Shown here: one piece after another, positions 9,074 through 18,110 of the stretch
How positions within the stretch are numbered: the stretch's first letter is position 1
Layout: each line of letters begins with the position of its first letter
Assembly: GCF_006543045.1 (NCBI RefSeq)
Contig: NZ_RBZW01000028.1
Coordinates: 1 to 58,638 of the forward strand
DNA: 58,638 nt
Source of the DNA: Salinadaptatus halalkaliphilus
GTDB taxonomy: Archaea; Halobacteriota; Halobacteria; Halobacteriales; Natrialbaceae
Direction: 5' to 3'
The notes under the pieces: model-generated
The model's database searches: none
Seen by the model: the letters and a program-made list of their open reading frames with translations, nothing else
What the model was told of the DNA's origin: nothing
Program-made: the position numbers and the translations under genes

Positions 9074-10027
9074 ATGACCTGGACGGCCGAAGACATCCCG
9101 ACCCAGCAGGGACGAACCGTCGTGATTACGGGCGCCAACAGCGGCATCGGCCTCGAGACGACCCGAGAACTCGCACGCAACGGTGCGTCGGTCATCATGG
9201 CCTGCCGGAGCATCGACCGCGGCGAGGCGGCGGCAAACGACGTTCGGACGGACATCCCCGACGCCGACCTCCGCGTCGAGGCCTGTGATCTGGGTGACCT
9301 CGAGTCCGTGCGATCGTTCGCCGACCGCCTCGAGGACGAGTCGATCGACGTGTTGATCAACAACGCCGGAACGATGGCGATCCCCCGATCGGAGACCGCC
9401 GACGGGTTCGAAACGCAGTTCGGCGTCAACCACCTCGGACACTTCGCGTTGACTGGGTTGATACTCGAGACGCTAGCGACCGACGATGGGGACGAGCCCG
9501 CACGGGTGGTCACGGTCTCGAGCAACGTGCACAAACAGGGCGAGATCGACTTCGACGACCTCCAACACGAGGAGTCCTACGACGAGTGGGGTGCGTACGC
9601 CCAGTCGAAACTGGCGAACGTATTGTTTGCCTACGAACTCGAGCGGCGGTTTCTCACTGCGGGGACCAACGCCGAGAGCATTGCAGTCCACCCTGGCTAT
9701 GCCAACACGCGATTACAGTTCCGTGGACCGGAACAACGCGGGAGCCGGTTTCGGAAGGCGCTCATGAAAGTCACGAACACGGTCGTCGCACAGTCGTCAG
9801 CGAAGGGCGCACTGTCGACGCTGTACGCGGCGACCGCACCGGACGCCGAGGGCGGAGCGTACTACGGTCCCGGCGGCCTCGCAAATATGCGCGGGGCGCC
9901 CGAACGACAGGCGTCGTCGGATCGCTCCTACGACGAGTCAACCGCGCGTCGTCTGTGGGCCGTCTCGAGCGAGTTGACCGGCGTCAGTTACGACTTGCCC
10001 GAGCCGAAAGCGGAGGTGCCGTCGTAG
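9074..10027 (+). CDS. Short-chain dehydrogenase, retinol-dehydrogenase-like
   Basis: SDR of 317 residues, longer than classical SDRs and close to the retinol dehydrogenase/WWOX-like group. It shows TGANSGIG (about 21-28), the NADP-favouring Arg in ACRSIDRGE, NNAGTM, NHLGHF, the catalytic Ser in VTVSSNVH, YAQSKLAN (Tyr-x-x-x-Lys) and HPGYANTRL. ATG 9074 fits the fold; the frame extends to 8861 but that part overlaps the cyclophilin gene. Physiological substrate unknown. Confidence 0.87.
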   Translation: MTWTAEDIPTQQGRTVVITGANSGIGLETTRELARNGASVIMACRSIDRGEAAANDVRTDIPDADLRVEACDLGDLESVRSFADRLEDESIDVLINNAGTMAIPRSETADGFETQFGVNHLGHFALTGLILETLATDDGDEPARVVTVSSNVHKQGEIDFDDLQHEESYDEWGAYAQSKLANVLFAYELERRFLTAGTNAESIAVHPGYANTRLQFRGPEQRGSRFRKALMKVTNTVVAQSSAKGALSTLYAATAPDAEGGAYYGPGGLANMRGAPERQASSDRSYDESTARRLWAVSSELTGVSYDLPEPKAEVPS

Positions 10028-10138
10028 CAACCCCTTTCCGGGCGTCGACGAGGTGTTCGAGAGCTCGCCACGTCGTCGATCGTCGCCAGATCTGACTCGA
10101 CCGCAACGGGAAAGACGCCGGAGCCGAACACCTACCTA

Positions 10139-10477
10139 ATGAGCGACGACGGTATCAAGCGAGCCAGCGACGTGGGATCGGTCGACGCGCCGCCGGTCGA
10201 GGACAAGCCCTACAAGATCATCTTCGAGGCCAACAAGTGCTTCGGTGCGGGCAAGTGCGCCGAGGTCAGCGACACCTGGGAGCTCTCGATTTCGACCGGC
10301 GTCGCGAAACCGACCACGTACTTCATCGACGAAACAGATCTCGAGCACAACGTCCGCGCCGCGGAGGTCTGCCCGGCGAAGAAAGACGACGGCTGTATCC
10401 ACGTGATCGATCGCCGCACCGACGAGGAGATCGCGCCCGACCCCCACGGCGACGGGACGCTGAGCGTCGACTGGTAG
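10139..10477 (+). CDS. Small ferredoxin-like iron-sulfur protein
   Basis: Electron-transfer protein of 112 residues with four cysteines, C34-x5-C40 and C78-x7-C86 (CFGAGKC and CPAKKDDGC). This resembles single-cluster ferredoxins of the Fer4_15/Fer4_13 type, which hold one 4Fe-4S or 3Fe-4S cluster. The spacing is unusual compared with the CxxCxxC of bacterial ferredoxins, so the cluster type is uncertain. It stands alone and precedes tRNA-Leu. Confidence 0.75.
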   Translation: MSDDGIKRASDVGSVDAPPVEDKPYKIIFEANKCFGAGKCAEVSDTWELSISTGVAKPTTYFIDETDLEHNVRAAEVCPAKKDDGCIHVIDRRTDEEIAPDPHGDGTLSVDW

Positions 10478-10697
10478 CGGGCCGCCGTGGCCGAGGCGGG
10501 AAACGGATACCAAAACGCACGGACTGTTTGCTGTGTGACCCTCGCAAGTGTTCTCCACCGGCAAAATCTCCACGAAAAGCCATCGTCACCCGCTAGGTTC
10601 CGTGGCCCGCTCTTCCGACGCTCGCTCGCGGTACCGATCGCCGGCACACATCGAAACGCACATTCCGGCTGAACGACTATCCTCGAATGCCTTCTGT

Positions 10698-10781
10698 GCG
10701 AGGGTAGCCAAGCAGGCCAACGGCGGTGGGCTTAAGACCCGCTCTCGTAGGAGTCCTTGGGTTCAAATCCCAACCCTCGCA
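10698..10781 (+). tRNA. tRNA-Leu (anticodon TAA)
   Basis: The 84-nt cloverleaf has acceptor stem GCGAGGG/CCCTCGC with discriminator A and no encoded CCA. The anticodon stem is GTGGG/CCCGC with loop CTTAAGA, giving anticodon TAA. It has the long variable arm expected for class II leucine tRNAs and a T-arm with GGTTCAAATCC. There is no intron. Confidence 0.95.
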
Positions 10782-11110
10782 TACCGACTCGAACGACGGC
10801 GAGAGCCGTGTGTGCGAGATTGGGGATTTGAAGCAGAGTCACAGTCGCGCGAACGGGTAATACGCCACTACTCGATCCGAACGAGACGCGGAGACGACTC
10901 GAGCCCGAATCTCGAGTGTGTCGGAATCAGGGGCCGTACGTTGACGCCGGCGTGAATTCGGCCAGTGGCTGATTGGCCTCGAGAAACCCGATCTTTGTCG
11001 ATCCACGTTCGAGCCCTGTTTGCCAGCGTTTCGTGGCGGTTTGAGGAGAGCTACTGCAACAGTCGTGACGGTTTTTCTACGCGCTCGGGCAACGGTTACG
11101 ACGAGAGCCC
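10782..11110. other. Intergenic stretch after tRNA-Leu
   Basis: About 330 bp lies between the tRNA and the SPW gene. I see no gene, integrase fragment or direct repeat of the tRNA 3' end, so there is no sign of an integrated element here. Confidence 0.5.
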
Positions 11111-11569
11111 ATGAGTGAATCGACCAGCGATCCGGCGACCGGAGAAACGCGAACCCGAACACAGGGCGAACCAGCGGCCCAGAAGTGGCTCAGCGGTATC
11201 GTTTCGGTTATCGGGCTGTGGATCGCCGTCTCGCCGTTCGTCTACGAAGTGGCAGCGACCATGCTGTGGAACAACGTGATCATCGGGGCGGCGATCTTCC
11301 TCCTGGCGGGGTACAACTACTATCGGATCGTCACCGATCATCCGACGAGTACGGGCGTGATGTCGCTCGTAGCTATCCTCGGACTGTGGGCACTCGTGGC
11401 CCCCTTCGCGATCGACGGACAGCTCGCGATGGCGGGCCTCGAGGTCGCCGCCGAGGGCCTCGTCTGGAGTACCGTCGTCGCGGGCATCATCACCGCAGCG
11501 ATGGCCGCGTACATCGCCTACACCGCCGGCAGTGACATGCGGACCGGAACGGCAGCCGGAACGCAGTAA
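11111..11569 (+). CDS. SPW-repeat membrane protein
   Basis: Integral membrane protein of 152 residues. It has two internally similar halves, each with two hydrophobic helices: WLSGIVSVIGLWIAVSPF then WNNVIIGAAIFLLAGYNYY, and MSLVAILGLWALVAPF then the helix around WSTVVAGIITAAMAAYIAY. This is the SPW-repeat arrangement (PF03779), although the diagnostic triplet reads SPF and APF here. The N-terminal 25 residues are hydrophilic. The family has no established biochemical role. Confidence 0.8.
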   Translation: MSESTSDPATGETRTRTQGEPAAQKWLSGIVSVIGLWIAVSPFVYEVAATMLWNNVIIGAAIFLLAGYNYYRIVTDHPTSTGVMSLVAILGLWALVAPFAIDGQLAMAGLEVAAEGLVWSTVVAGIITAAMAAYIAYTAGSDMRTGTAAGTQ

Positions 11570-11603
11570 CGCGCTCACCTCGAGTGGCAGGATCGAGCCC
11601 CGG

Positions 11604-11683
11604 CAGACGGCTGGCGTCCGTCGATGCCAGTGCAACGCGACTGTCCTGCCGTTGGGCCGGGGACATCGGTACAGCGGGCCGTT
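11604..11683 (+). repeat. Decayed palindromic repeat, copy I
   Basis: The right half GGGACATCGGTACAGCGGGC closely matches arm 2 of the family, and the left end is CAGACGG. The central stem is decayed (CAGTGCAACGC / CCGTTGGGCCGG). It lies between the convergent SPW gene and the acidic membrane protein gene. Confidence 0.55.
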
Positions 11684-11789
11684 AGCCGGATAGCAGTCAG
11701 TGAGACGTCGGTCGCGACATCGCGGCCGTCACGCTGGGGACGGCCCCAGGAGCGCGACCGATCGTCGAATTGTGCAGTCCGGCAGTATC

Positions 11790-12563
11790 TTAGTCGAAGA
11801 ACCCGTCCGCGTCGTCGTCGAAGGGCGAACCGTCGTCGAACGGTGAGTCATCGTCGAAGGGCGAACTGTCGTCGAACGGCGAGCCGTCGTCGAAGGGCGA
11901 ACTGTCGTCGAAGGGCGAACCGTCGTCGCTCGAGTCGCCACCGTCAGTCGGTGGGTCGTCGTCGGGCGGTGACTCGTCGGGGGGATCGGCGGCGGGTGGG
12001 TCCGGCTGCTCGGGTTCCGGTGGCCCGGTCGGGCTCTCCCCAGACGGATCGGTCTCAGGCGCGTCCGATTCCGGCGGGTCCGGGTCCGTCGGCTGTGTGT
12101 CACTATCTGGCTCGTCTGCCGGCAGCTCGGATTCGGGTGGGTCCGCCGGTGGCGGGTCGGATTCGGTAGCCGAATCAGTTGTCGGCGGCGTATCCGGCGA
12201 TTCGTCGGGAGACGTTGCGGGTGAACTGTCGTCGGTATCGTCGGTGTCGTCACCAGCAGCAACTGCGGAGTCGTCGTCGCTCGTCGGACTGGTATTTTCG
12301 GCAGCCATCTCCCCGGACGCGTTGTCAGTGGCGTTGTCCGCCGACGTGAGGGTCCCGTCGGTGACATCGTCGTCGGAGTGGGTGGGTTGGACGTCTACAT
12401 CGTCGTCGGTATCATCGTCGACCACACCGGCGGAATCGCCACCGATAGCGGTCAGTTCCGGAAGCAAGAACACGGCAAGCAGACAGAACGTGAGCAGGAC
12501 CAGCGCGATCGTTCCGTAGAGGACGAGCGCGGACGAATCGGCGTCGGTTCCGAGGCGAGACAT
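11790..12563 (-). CDS. Acidic, low-complexity single-pass membrane protein
   Basis: A protein of 257 residues I do not recognise. Residues about 12-35 form one hydrophobic helix (LVLYGTIALVLLTFCLLAVF). The rest is Asp/Ser/Thr/Pro-rich, disordered-looking linker. The C-terminus ends in about seven tandem copies of the hexapeptide SPFDDx, encoded by an 18-bp DNA repeat between roughly 11815 and 11940. It probably anchors a long extracellular or cytoplasmic tail. It is divergent from leuS. No enzymatic domain is visible. Confidence 0.7.
   Translation of the reverse strand: MSRLGTDADSSALVLYGTIALVLLTFCLLAVFLLPELTAIGGDSAGVVDDDTDDDVDVQPTHSDDDVTDGTLTSADNATDNASGEMAAENTSPTSDDDSAVAAGDDTDDTDDSSPATSPDESPDTPPTTDSATESDPPPADPPESELPADEPDSDTQPTDPDPPESDAPETDPSGESPTGPPEPEQPDPPAADPPDESPPDDDPPTDGGDSSDDGSPFDDSSPFDDGSPFDDSSPFDDDSPFDDGSPFDDDADGFFD
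11815..11940 (-). repeat. 18-bp tandem repeat encoding SPFDDx
   Basis: About seven consecutive 18-bp units of the type GTCGTCGAAGGGCGAACC encode Ser-Pro-Phe-Asp-Asp plus Gly, Ser or Asp. The units differ at a few bases. The array is in frame, so copy-number changes would not break the gene. Confidence 0.7.
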
Positions 12564-12682
12564 CCCTAGATCGACCCACCCGACCGACGACCTTTGTTAA
12601 CCGCGACCCACAGTGGCGCGCCTCGCGTTGGGGCCGAACAATGATATAGCCGGCACGCCCAGACACCGACAACGGGAGCCCA

Positions 12683-15397
12683 ATGACGAGTCATTACGAT
12701 CACGCGCAGGTACAGGAGTTCTGGCAGTACGTCTGGGAGCGCGACGACGTCTACGAACTCCCCGACGATGCAACCGATCCGACCTACGTCCTCGGAATGT
12801 TTCCCTACACGTCGGGAACGCTCCATATGGGCCACGTCCGGAATTACGCGATAACGGACGCGTACGCTCGCTACCGGCGAATGTGTGGCGACGACGTCCT
12901 CCATCCGATGGGGTGGGATGCGTTCGGCCTGCCGGCGGAAAACGCGGCCTACGAGCGCGCCAGCGATCCCGAATCCTGGACCCAGGCCTGTATCCGTCGC
13001 ATGCGCGAGGAACTCGAGACGTTGGGCTTTGGCTACGATTGGTCACGAGAGATTACGACCTGCGAGCCCGACTATTACCGGTGGAACCAGTGGCTGTTCA
13101 CCCGCCTCTACGAGGCCGGACTCGTCGAGTACGAGGCGGCGACGGTCAACTGGTGTCCCGACTGTGAAACCGTCCTTGCGGATGCCCAGGTAGAAGAACG
13201 CGAGGGCGAACGGAGTGAGCCCTCGGATCAAGTGAACGGCGACGCCGTGAACCGCGAGGACGAACGCGTCTGCTGGCGCTGTGAGACGCCCGTCGGTCGT
13301 CGCGAACTGGACCAGTGGTTCTTCACGATCACGGACTACGCCGAGGAGCTCCACCAGGGGCTCGCGGACCTCGAGGGGTGGCCCGAAGGGGTCCGCGAAA
13401 TTCAACGCAACTGGATCGGTCGCCAGGAAGGTGCACGCATCACGTTTGAGGTATCCGAAACCGGGGTCGATACCGTCGACGTCTTCAGCACTCGCCCGGA
13501 GACGATTTACGGCGCGACCTACCTCGCGGTCTCGCCGGGCCACGATCTAGCCCGGGAACTCGCCGAGACCGACGACGCGGTTGCAGACTACGTCGAAACC
13601 GCTCGAGCCCACGATCCCGACGAGATCGGCTTCACGGGGGTGGAGACGGACGCGACCGCCGTCCACCCCCTGACCGGCGAGGAGCTGCCGGTCTACGTCG
13701 CCGGCTACGTCCTAGAAGACGTCGGCACGGGGGCAGTCATGGGCGTTCCCGCACACAACGAGCGCGATCACGCGTTCGCGAGCGAACAGGACCTGCCGAT
13801 CGAACGGGTGATTCAGCCGACGGATGCGCCGGTCGACGTGGACCCGAGCGACGAGCCCTACGTCGGCGAGGGGATCCTCGAGGCAAGCGGCGAGTACGAC
13901 GGGTTAGAGAGCGAGACGGCCCGCGAGCGACTGCTCGCGGAGAGTGGCGCGATCGACGCCGACGTCACCTATCGCCTCCGTGATTGGCTCATCTCCCGTC
14001 AGCGCTACTGGGGGACGCCGATCCCCGTCGTTCACTGCGAGGACTGTGGGCCGGTGGTCGTTCCCGACGAGGATCTCCCCGTCGAGTTGCCGGAGTTCGT
14101 CCGGACGACGGGCAACCCCCTCGCGGAACACGAGTCGTTTCGCCACACCGAGTGTCCCGACTGTGGCGGGCCGGCACGCCGCGAGACCGACACGATGGAC
14201 ACCTTCGTCGACTCCTCCTGGTACTTCCTGCGATTTCTTTCGCCGGATCTCACGGACGCGCCGTTCGACAGCGACCTCGCGAACGACTGGCTTCCCATCG
14301 ACGTCTACGTCGGCGGCGACGAACACGCTATCTTGCACCTGCTGTACATCCGCTTCTTTACGCGGGCACTGGCCGATCTCGATCTGCTCGAGGTTCGCGA
14401 GCCGGTTCAGGACCTCGTCAGTCAGGGGACGGTACTGTACGACGGCGAGAAGATGTCGGCCTCGAAAGGCAACGTCGTCGACCCGCTCGAGTACGGTGCG
14501 GAAACGACGCGGCTGTTCGTCCTCTCAGCGGCCCACCCCGAGCAGGACTTCGAGTGGACGGCGAACAACGTTCGCGGGGCCTACGACCTCCAGCAGACGC
14601 TGTATGGCATGGCGACCGACTTCGTCGACGAGGGTGAGACGCGACTCGATACCACAGCTCACGACGAGTACGTCCGCCGGGAGATCGACCGGACCATCGC
14701 GGCGGTCACCGAGGAGTACGAGCGGTTTCGATTCCATCGGGCGGCGACCGAGATTCGGGAACTCGCCCGGCTGCTGCGACGCTACCGGGCGTACGATACG
14801 CCCCAGGACGAGTGCTACCGACGCGGGTTGCTGACGCTCGCGGCACTGATCTCGCCGATGGCCCCGCACCTCGGCGAAGAGCTCTGGAACAAGCTTCGCG
14901 GCGACGGTCTCGTCGTCGAAGCCGACTGGCCCGAACCGGAGAGCGATGTCACCGACTACGCCACAGAGCGGCGGTTCGTCGAGACGGCGCTGTCGGATGT
15001 CCGAGATATCGTCGACGTCGCCGCGATCGACGAGCCCGAACGCATCGACCTCGTCGTCGCCCCCGAGTGGAAGTATCGCGTCGTCGATCTGGCCGTCGAC
15101 AGCGCTTCGGACGACTCGTCCACCAGCGAGAGTCTCGTTGATCGCACTCGATCGGCCGGCGTCGACGCCCCCGACGACGAGGCACTCGAGGCATTCGTCG
15201 GCGACCTCGAACAACGCCGCACGCGCCGCGGGATCGAACGGCCACTCGGCGCCGAGGATGAACGCCGGATTTTAGAGCGGGCGAGTTGGCTGATCGTCGA
15301 CGAGTTCGACACCGACGTTGTCATCAGACGCGCCGAAACTGGTGACGAACTGGGCGAAAAAGCTCGGCCCGGCAAGCCGGCGATCCGGATACATTGA
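12683..15397 (+). CDS. leuS: Leucyl-tRNA synthetase
   Basis: Class I aminoacyl-tRNA synthetase of 904 residues that charges tRNA-Leu. The ATP-site HIGH motif appears as HMGH (48-51) and the KMSKS loop as KMSASK (590-595). The CP1 editing domain lies between them, with the TGEELPVYVAGYV and GAVMGVPAHNERD segments. A pair of zinc-ribbon CxxC motifs is present (CPDC near 160; CWRC near 197), separated by a short acidic haloarchaeal insertion. ATG 12683 has a GATATAG box about 30 bp upstream. The stop TGA is the first triplet of palindromic repeat C. A tRNA-Leu gene lies 1.9 kb upstream, probably by chance. Confidence 0.97.
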   Translation: MTSHYDHAQVQEFWQYVWERDDVYELPDDATDPTYVLGMFPYTSGTLHMGHVRNYAITDAYARYRRMCGDDVLHPMGWDAFGLPAENAAYERASDPESWTQACIRRMREELETLGFGYDWSREITTCEPDYYRWNQWLFTRLYEAGLVEYEAATVNWCPDCETVLADAQVEEREGERSEPSDQVNGDAVNREDERVCWRCETPVGRRELDQWFFTITDYAEELHQGLADLEGWPEGVREIQRNWIGRQEGARITFEVSETGVDTVDVFSTRPETIYGATYLAVSPGHDLARELAETDDAVADYVETARAHDPDEIGFTGVETDATAVHPLTGEELPVYVAGYVLEDVGTGAVMGVPAHNERDHAFASEQDLPIERVIQPTDAPVDVDPSDEPYVGEGILEASGEYDGLESETARERLLAESGAIDADVTYRLRDWLISRQRYWGTPIPVVHCEDCGPVVVPDEDLPVELPEFVRTTGNPLAEHESFRHTECPDCGGPARRETDTMDTFVDSSWYFLRFLSPDLTDAPFDSDLANDWLPIDVYVGGDEHAILHLLYIRFFTRALADLDLLEVREPVQDLVSQGTVLYDGEKMSASKGNVVDPLEYGAETTRLFVLSAAHPEQDFEWTANNVRGAYDLQQTLYGMATDFVDEGETRLDTTAHDEYVRREIDRTIAAVTEEYERFRFHRAATEIRELARLLRRYRAYDTPQDECYRRGLLTLAALISPMAPHLGEELWNKLRGDGLVVEADWPEPESDVTDYATERRFVETALSDVRDIVDVAAIDEPERIDLVVAPEWKYRVVDLAVDSASDDSSTSESLVDRTRSAGVDAPDDEALEAFVGDLEQRRTRRGIERPLGAEDERRILERASWLIVDEFDTDVVIRRAETGDELGEKARPGKPAIRIH

Positions 15398-15480
15398 TAC
15401 GGATTACTGTACCGATGTACCGGCCCAGCCGCCGCCCGGGTCGCGGCTGGGCCGGAACTGACGTACAGTAAACCGTATGA
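15395..15480 (-). repeat. Dispersed palindromic repeat, copy C
   Basis: Near-consensus copy. The leuS stop TGA is its first triplet. It reads TGATACGGATTACTGTACCG at the left and GACGTACAGTAAACCGTATG at the right. The inner stem is a perfect 13-bp pairing, CCGGCCCAGCCGC (15420-15432) with GCGGCTGGGCCGG (15443-15455), around a 10-base loop. Confidence 0.92.
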
Positions 15481-15532
15481 CTCCAGTAATCGAGAAGGAC
15501 AGTTTTATTCGATCGGATTCGAAAGTGAGAGC

Positions 15533-15853
15533 ATGCCGATGGAGGGTGGTGGCGACAGCGTCGACGAAACGGTCCCGAACACGCCCAGCCAGGCGGTGCT
15601 CGAGGCCGTCGCCGACGCCGAGGGGATTTCGACCGCGGAGTTACAACCCCCTGCCTACGAGCCGCTGCACGCGGCGATCGATCCGGAGTCGCTCGATGCG
15701 CTCTTTGGCAATCGCGAAGACGGTGCTCCTCGACCGACCGGTCAGATTTCGTTTCGGTACTGTGGCTATGCGATCACCGTGACCGGCGATGGCACCGTCA
15801 CGCTCGAGGATCAGCCCACCGAAGAGACCACAGACGACGGCGAGTGTTGTTGA
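15533..15853 (+). CDS. HalOD1 output-domain protein
   Basis: Small protein of 106 residues with the HalOD1 pattern: PSQAVLEAVADAEG, then EPLHAAIDPESLDALF, then a beta hairpin SFRYCGYAITVTGDGTVTL. HalOD1 domains are common in haloarchaeal sensory and regulatory proteins; their activity is not established. The tail ends in ECC. A TTTTAT box 28 bp before ATG 15533 supports a leaderless start. Confidence 0.8.
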   Translation: MPMEGGGDSVDETVPNTPSQAVLEAVADAEGISTAELQPPAYEPLHAAIDPESLDALFGNREDGAPRPTGQISFRYCGYAITVTGDGTVTLEDQPTEETTDDGECC

Positions 15854-15910
15854 CGGCGTCGACGATCAGAAACAACAACACAGATACCCGATCGGTCCAA
15901 AGGGTCGAAT

Positions 15911-16510
15911 ATGGCAACCGCGGCTGCGAGACGACGACTCCGAGAGCAACCGGTCGGTATCACGATCGGTCTGACGATCGTGGGTTATACCCTCGTTCTC
16001 GGTACCTTTCTGTTGGACGTACCGATCTACCCTGATCTTACGCTCGCACAGATCGATCTCCTCACGCACGTGATTGCGGTGATCAACGCCGCCGCAACGG
16101 TCTGTCTGGTGGCCGGCTGGTACTGGATTCGTACTGATCAGGTCGACAAACACCGGGCAGCGATGCTCGGCGCGTTCGCGCTCATCGTGCTGTTTCTGGT
16201 CGTCTATCTGATCAGAGTCGGCGGGGGCGGCGAGAAGGTCTTCGTCGGCCCCGACCTCGTCAGAACGGCGTATCTCATCATGCTCGCGATCCACATCCTC
16301 CTCTCGATCGTGGCCGTTCCCGTCGTCCTGTATGCACTCATTCTCGGGCTCTCACATACGCCCGCGGAACTGCGCCAGACCGCCCACGCTCGCGTCGGTC
16401 GGATTGCGGCGGGTACGTGGATCCTGAGTCTCGTGCTCGGCGTCGTCACGTACGCGATGCTCAATCATATCTACAGCTACGAGTTCGGGATGATCGTCCC
16501 CGTCTTGTAG
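15911..16510 (+). CDS. DUF420 membrane protein
   Basis: Integral membrane protein of 199 residues with about five hydrophobic helices. It has the features of the DUF420 family: HVIAVINAAATVCLVAGWYWIR near residue 55, the DKHRAAM segment after it, and TAHARVGRIAA near the last helix. The family contains proteins linked to cytochrome oxidase assembly in bacteria (CtaM), but that role is not shown for archaea. It starts 57 bp after the HalOD1 gene. Confidence 0.82.
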   Translation: MATAAARRRLREQPVGITIGLTIVGYTLVLGTFLLDVPIYPDLTLAQIDLLTHVIAVINAAATVCLVAGWYWIRTDQVDKHRAAMLGAFALIVLFLVVYLIRVGGGGEKVFVGPDLVRTAYLIMLAIHILLSIVAVPVVLYALILGLSHTPAELRQTAHARVGRIAAGTWILSLVLGVVTYAMLNHIYSYEFGMIVPVL

Positions 16511-16585
16511 TTGGGGCCGGACGGCTGTCGAGATGACGGCACTCGAGCGGTGGTATGAACGGTCGAAAACCGACAGAAAACGTCG

Positions 16586-16771
16586 CTACTCCCAGAGGTG
16601 GATGCCGACGACGGCGAGGGAACTAAAGATCATCGCCGCAGCGAAGCCCCAAGCCGCCTCGATGTCGGGTGCGCCGGTGAACATCAACGCGGCGCCGATA
16701 GCCGCGAGCGCACCGAGTGCAAGCGCCAGTCCGAGCCCCTTGTCCGTGCCAGATTCCGATTGGGTCGTCAT
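16586..16771 (-). CDS. Small two-helix membrane protein
   Basis: Protein of 61 residues with two hydrophobic segments (GLGLALALGALAAIGAALMF and FAAAMIFSSLAVVGIHLW) after a polar N-terminus MTTQSESGTDKG. I recognise the type as a conserved haloarchaeal membrane protein without known function. ATG 16771 was chosen over the longer frame to 16870 because a TTAA-containing box lies about 27 bp upstream and because the extension is not hydrophobic or acidic. It is convergent with the DUF420 gene. Confidence 0.6.
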   Translation of the reverse strand: MTTQSESGTDKGLGLALALGALAAIGAALMFTGAPDIEAAWGFAAAMIFSSLAVVGIHLWE

Positions 16772-16867
16772 GCCCGGGGGTTGTGAGTGCGGGCTCTTAA
16801 TTGCACCTGTTTTGGCAAGGTCAACCACGGCTCCCGTCTCGAGGACTGTGGCGTTCGTTCGTCCAGT

Positions 16868-16952
16868 CATACGGACCGTTGTAGTTCTTTACCGGTGATC
16901 ACCGACCCCGTCCGGGTGATCACCGGTAAAACGCTACAACAATCCGTATCAG
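16868..16952 (+). repeat. Dispersed palindromic repeat, copy G (variant core)
   Basis: It has the same outer ends as the main family (CATACGGA.. and ..CAATCCGTATCAG) but a different core. TTTACCGGTGATCACC and GGTGATCACCGGTAAA form a perfect 16-bp stem around an 11-base loop, flanked by GTTGTAG and CTACAAC. The TGA stop of the PhoU-domain gene is formed by TCA at 16949-16951 inside the right terminus. Confidence 0.88.
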
Positions 16953-17980
16953 TTGATCGTCGTGTGTTCCGACTCCTCGTTGAGCGCGAGATTTGCGGCG
17001 ATTTCGGCGTTTCGCATCGCGTACTGGGCCGTCTGCTGGAGGCTGACCAGTACCTCTCGAATTCGCAACAGGTCCTCGTTGTCCATCTCGGGGAGTTCGT
17101 CGAGGATCTCCTTCTCGTGGTCGGAGATTTCCTGAAACAGCGTCCGAACCCTGTTCGACTTGTCGTAATCGCGCTCGACGGCGGCCTCGACGGAGATCGT
17201 CGTGATTTCGTCGACCTGCTCGTTGAGTTCCCGAATATCTCGCATCACGGAACTATCGACGTTCAGCGAGTGGCCGTCAGTTTCGATGACGATATCGGCG
17301 ATGTCCTCGCCGTTGTCGGCCGTCAACTCGAGGTTCTTCGCGATCGAGCGGTAGCCGATCAGCGGGAAGCCGCTGTTCAGGCCGACGGCGCGTGCGAGGT
17401 TGGGGTTCTGGTAGGCGGTAAAGATCAGCCGAAGCAAGAGCACAAAGATCTTGTTCGCCTGGCGTTCGCGGTTGAGCGCCCGCTGTGCGAGATCGGGATT
17501 CCCGTGAGCCAGTGCTTTGATACCTTCGCCGCGCATCGTCTGGCCAGTTCGCTCGAGGCGCTCTAAGAGGTTGTCGAGCGTGAAGTCCTCGGGATCGACA
17601 GAACATCGGATCGCGATACTCTCTGGAGTCTCCTCGATGACGCCCAGGCCCATCAGCTGCGTTTCGGCCTGGTAGACCGCGTTGATGTGTTCCGAGTCGA
17701 GCGCGCCGTCCTCGCGTTCGATGCGGATGACACGCCGGCCGAGGACGTACTGGGCGACGATCGCTCGCTCGACCGCGTCGGCATCGAGGTCGTCAGCGTG
17801 GATGATTGCTTCCGTCTCTTCGGTACTAGCGGACTCGGGCATCACCGTCAGCGTCCCTTTGCCGCTGGTTCGCAGCGATACTTCGTCCCCTTTCTCGACG
17901 CCGTGCTCGGATGCCCATTCGGCGGGGAGGGTCATCGCAAGCGTCGACGGCCCGAGTCGTTGCACTTTCCGCGTTTCCAT
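16949..17980 (-). CDS. PhoU-domain regulator with N-terminal AbrB-like domain
   Basis: Protein of 343 residues. The first about 45 residues (METRKVQRLGPSTLAMTLPA..GVEKGDEV) are a SpoVT/AbrB-type swapped-hairpin DNA-binding domain. The remainder is helical with two PhoU-like three-helix bundles. Haloarchaeal proteins of this type are thought to regulate phosphate uptake. No pst genes are visible in the window, so the target is unknown. ATG 17980 is preferred: a TTAATATT box lies about 27 bp upstream, and the TTG two codons earlier is unnecessary. The stop is within repeat G. Confidence 0.87.
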   Translation of the reverse strand: METRKVQRLGPSTLAMTLPAEWASEHGVEKGDEVSLRTSGKGTLTVMPESASTEETEAIIHADDLDADAVERAIVAQYVLGRRVIRIEREDGALDSEHINAVYQAETQLMGLGVIEETPESIAIRCSVDPEDFTLDNLLERLERTGQTMRGEGIKALAHGNPDLAQRALNRERQANKIFVLLLRLIFTAYQNPNLARAVGLNSGFPLIGYRSIAKNLELTADNGEDIADIVIETDGHSLNVDSSVMRDIRELNEQVDEITTISVEAAVERDYDKSNRVRTLFQEISDHEKEILDELPEMDNEDLLRIREVLVSLQQTAQYAMRNAEIAANLALNEESEHTTIN

Positions 17981-18110
17981 GGTCAACCGTATGCAGCGAC
18001 CGACCTTAATATTGACTATATATGCCTTACACTGCCACCGAATCGTTATATGGTTGATTGTCAGCCATTATTTGGCCGAGACCTTAAACAGAAGGAGATG
18101 AACCACCGGA

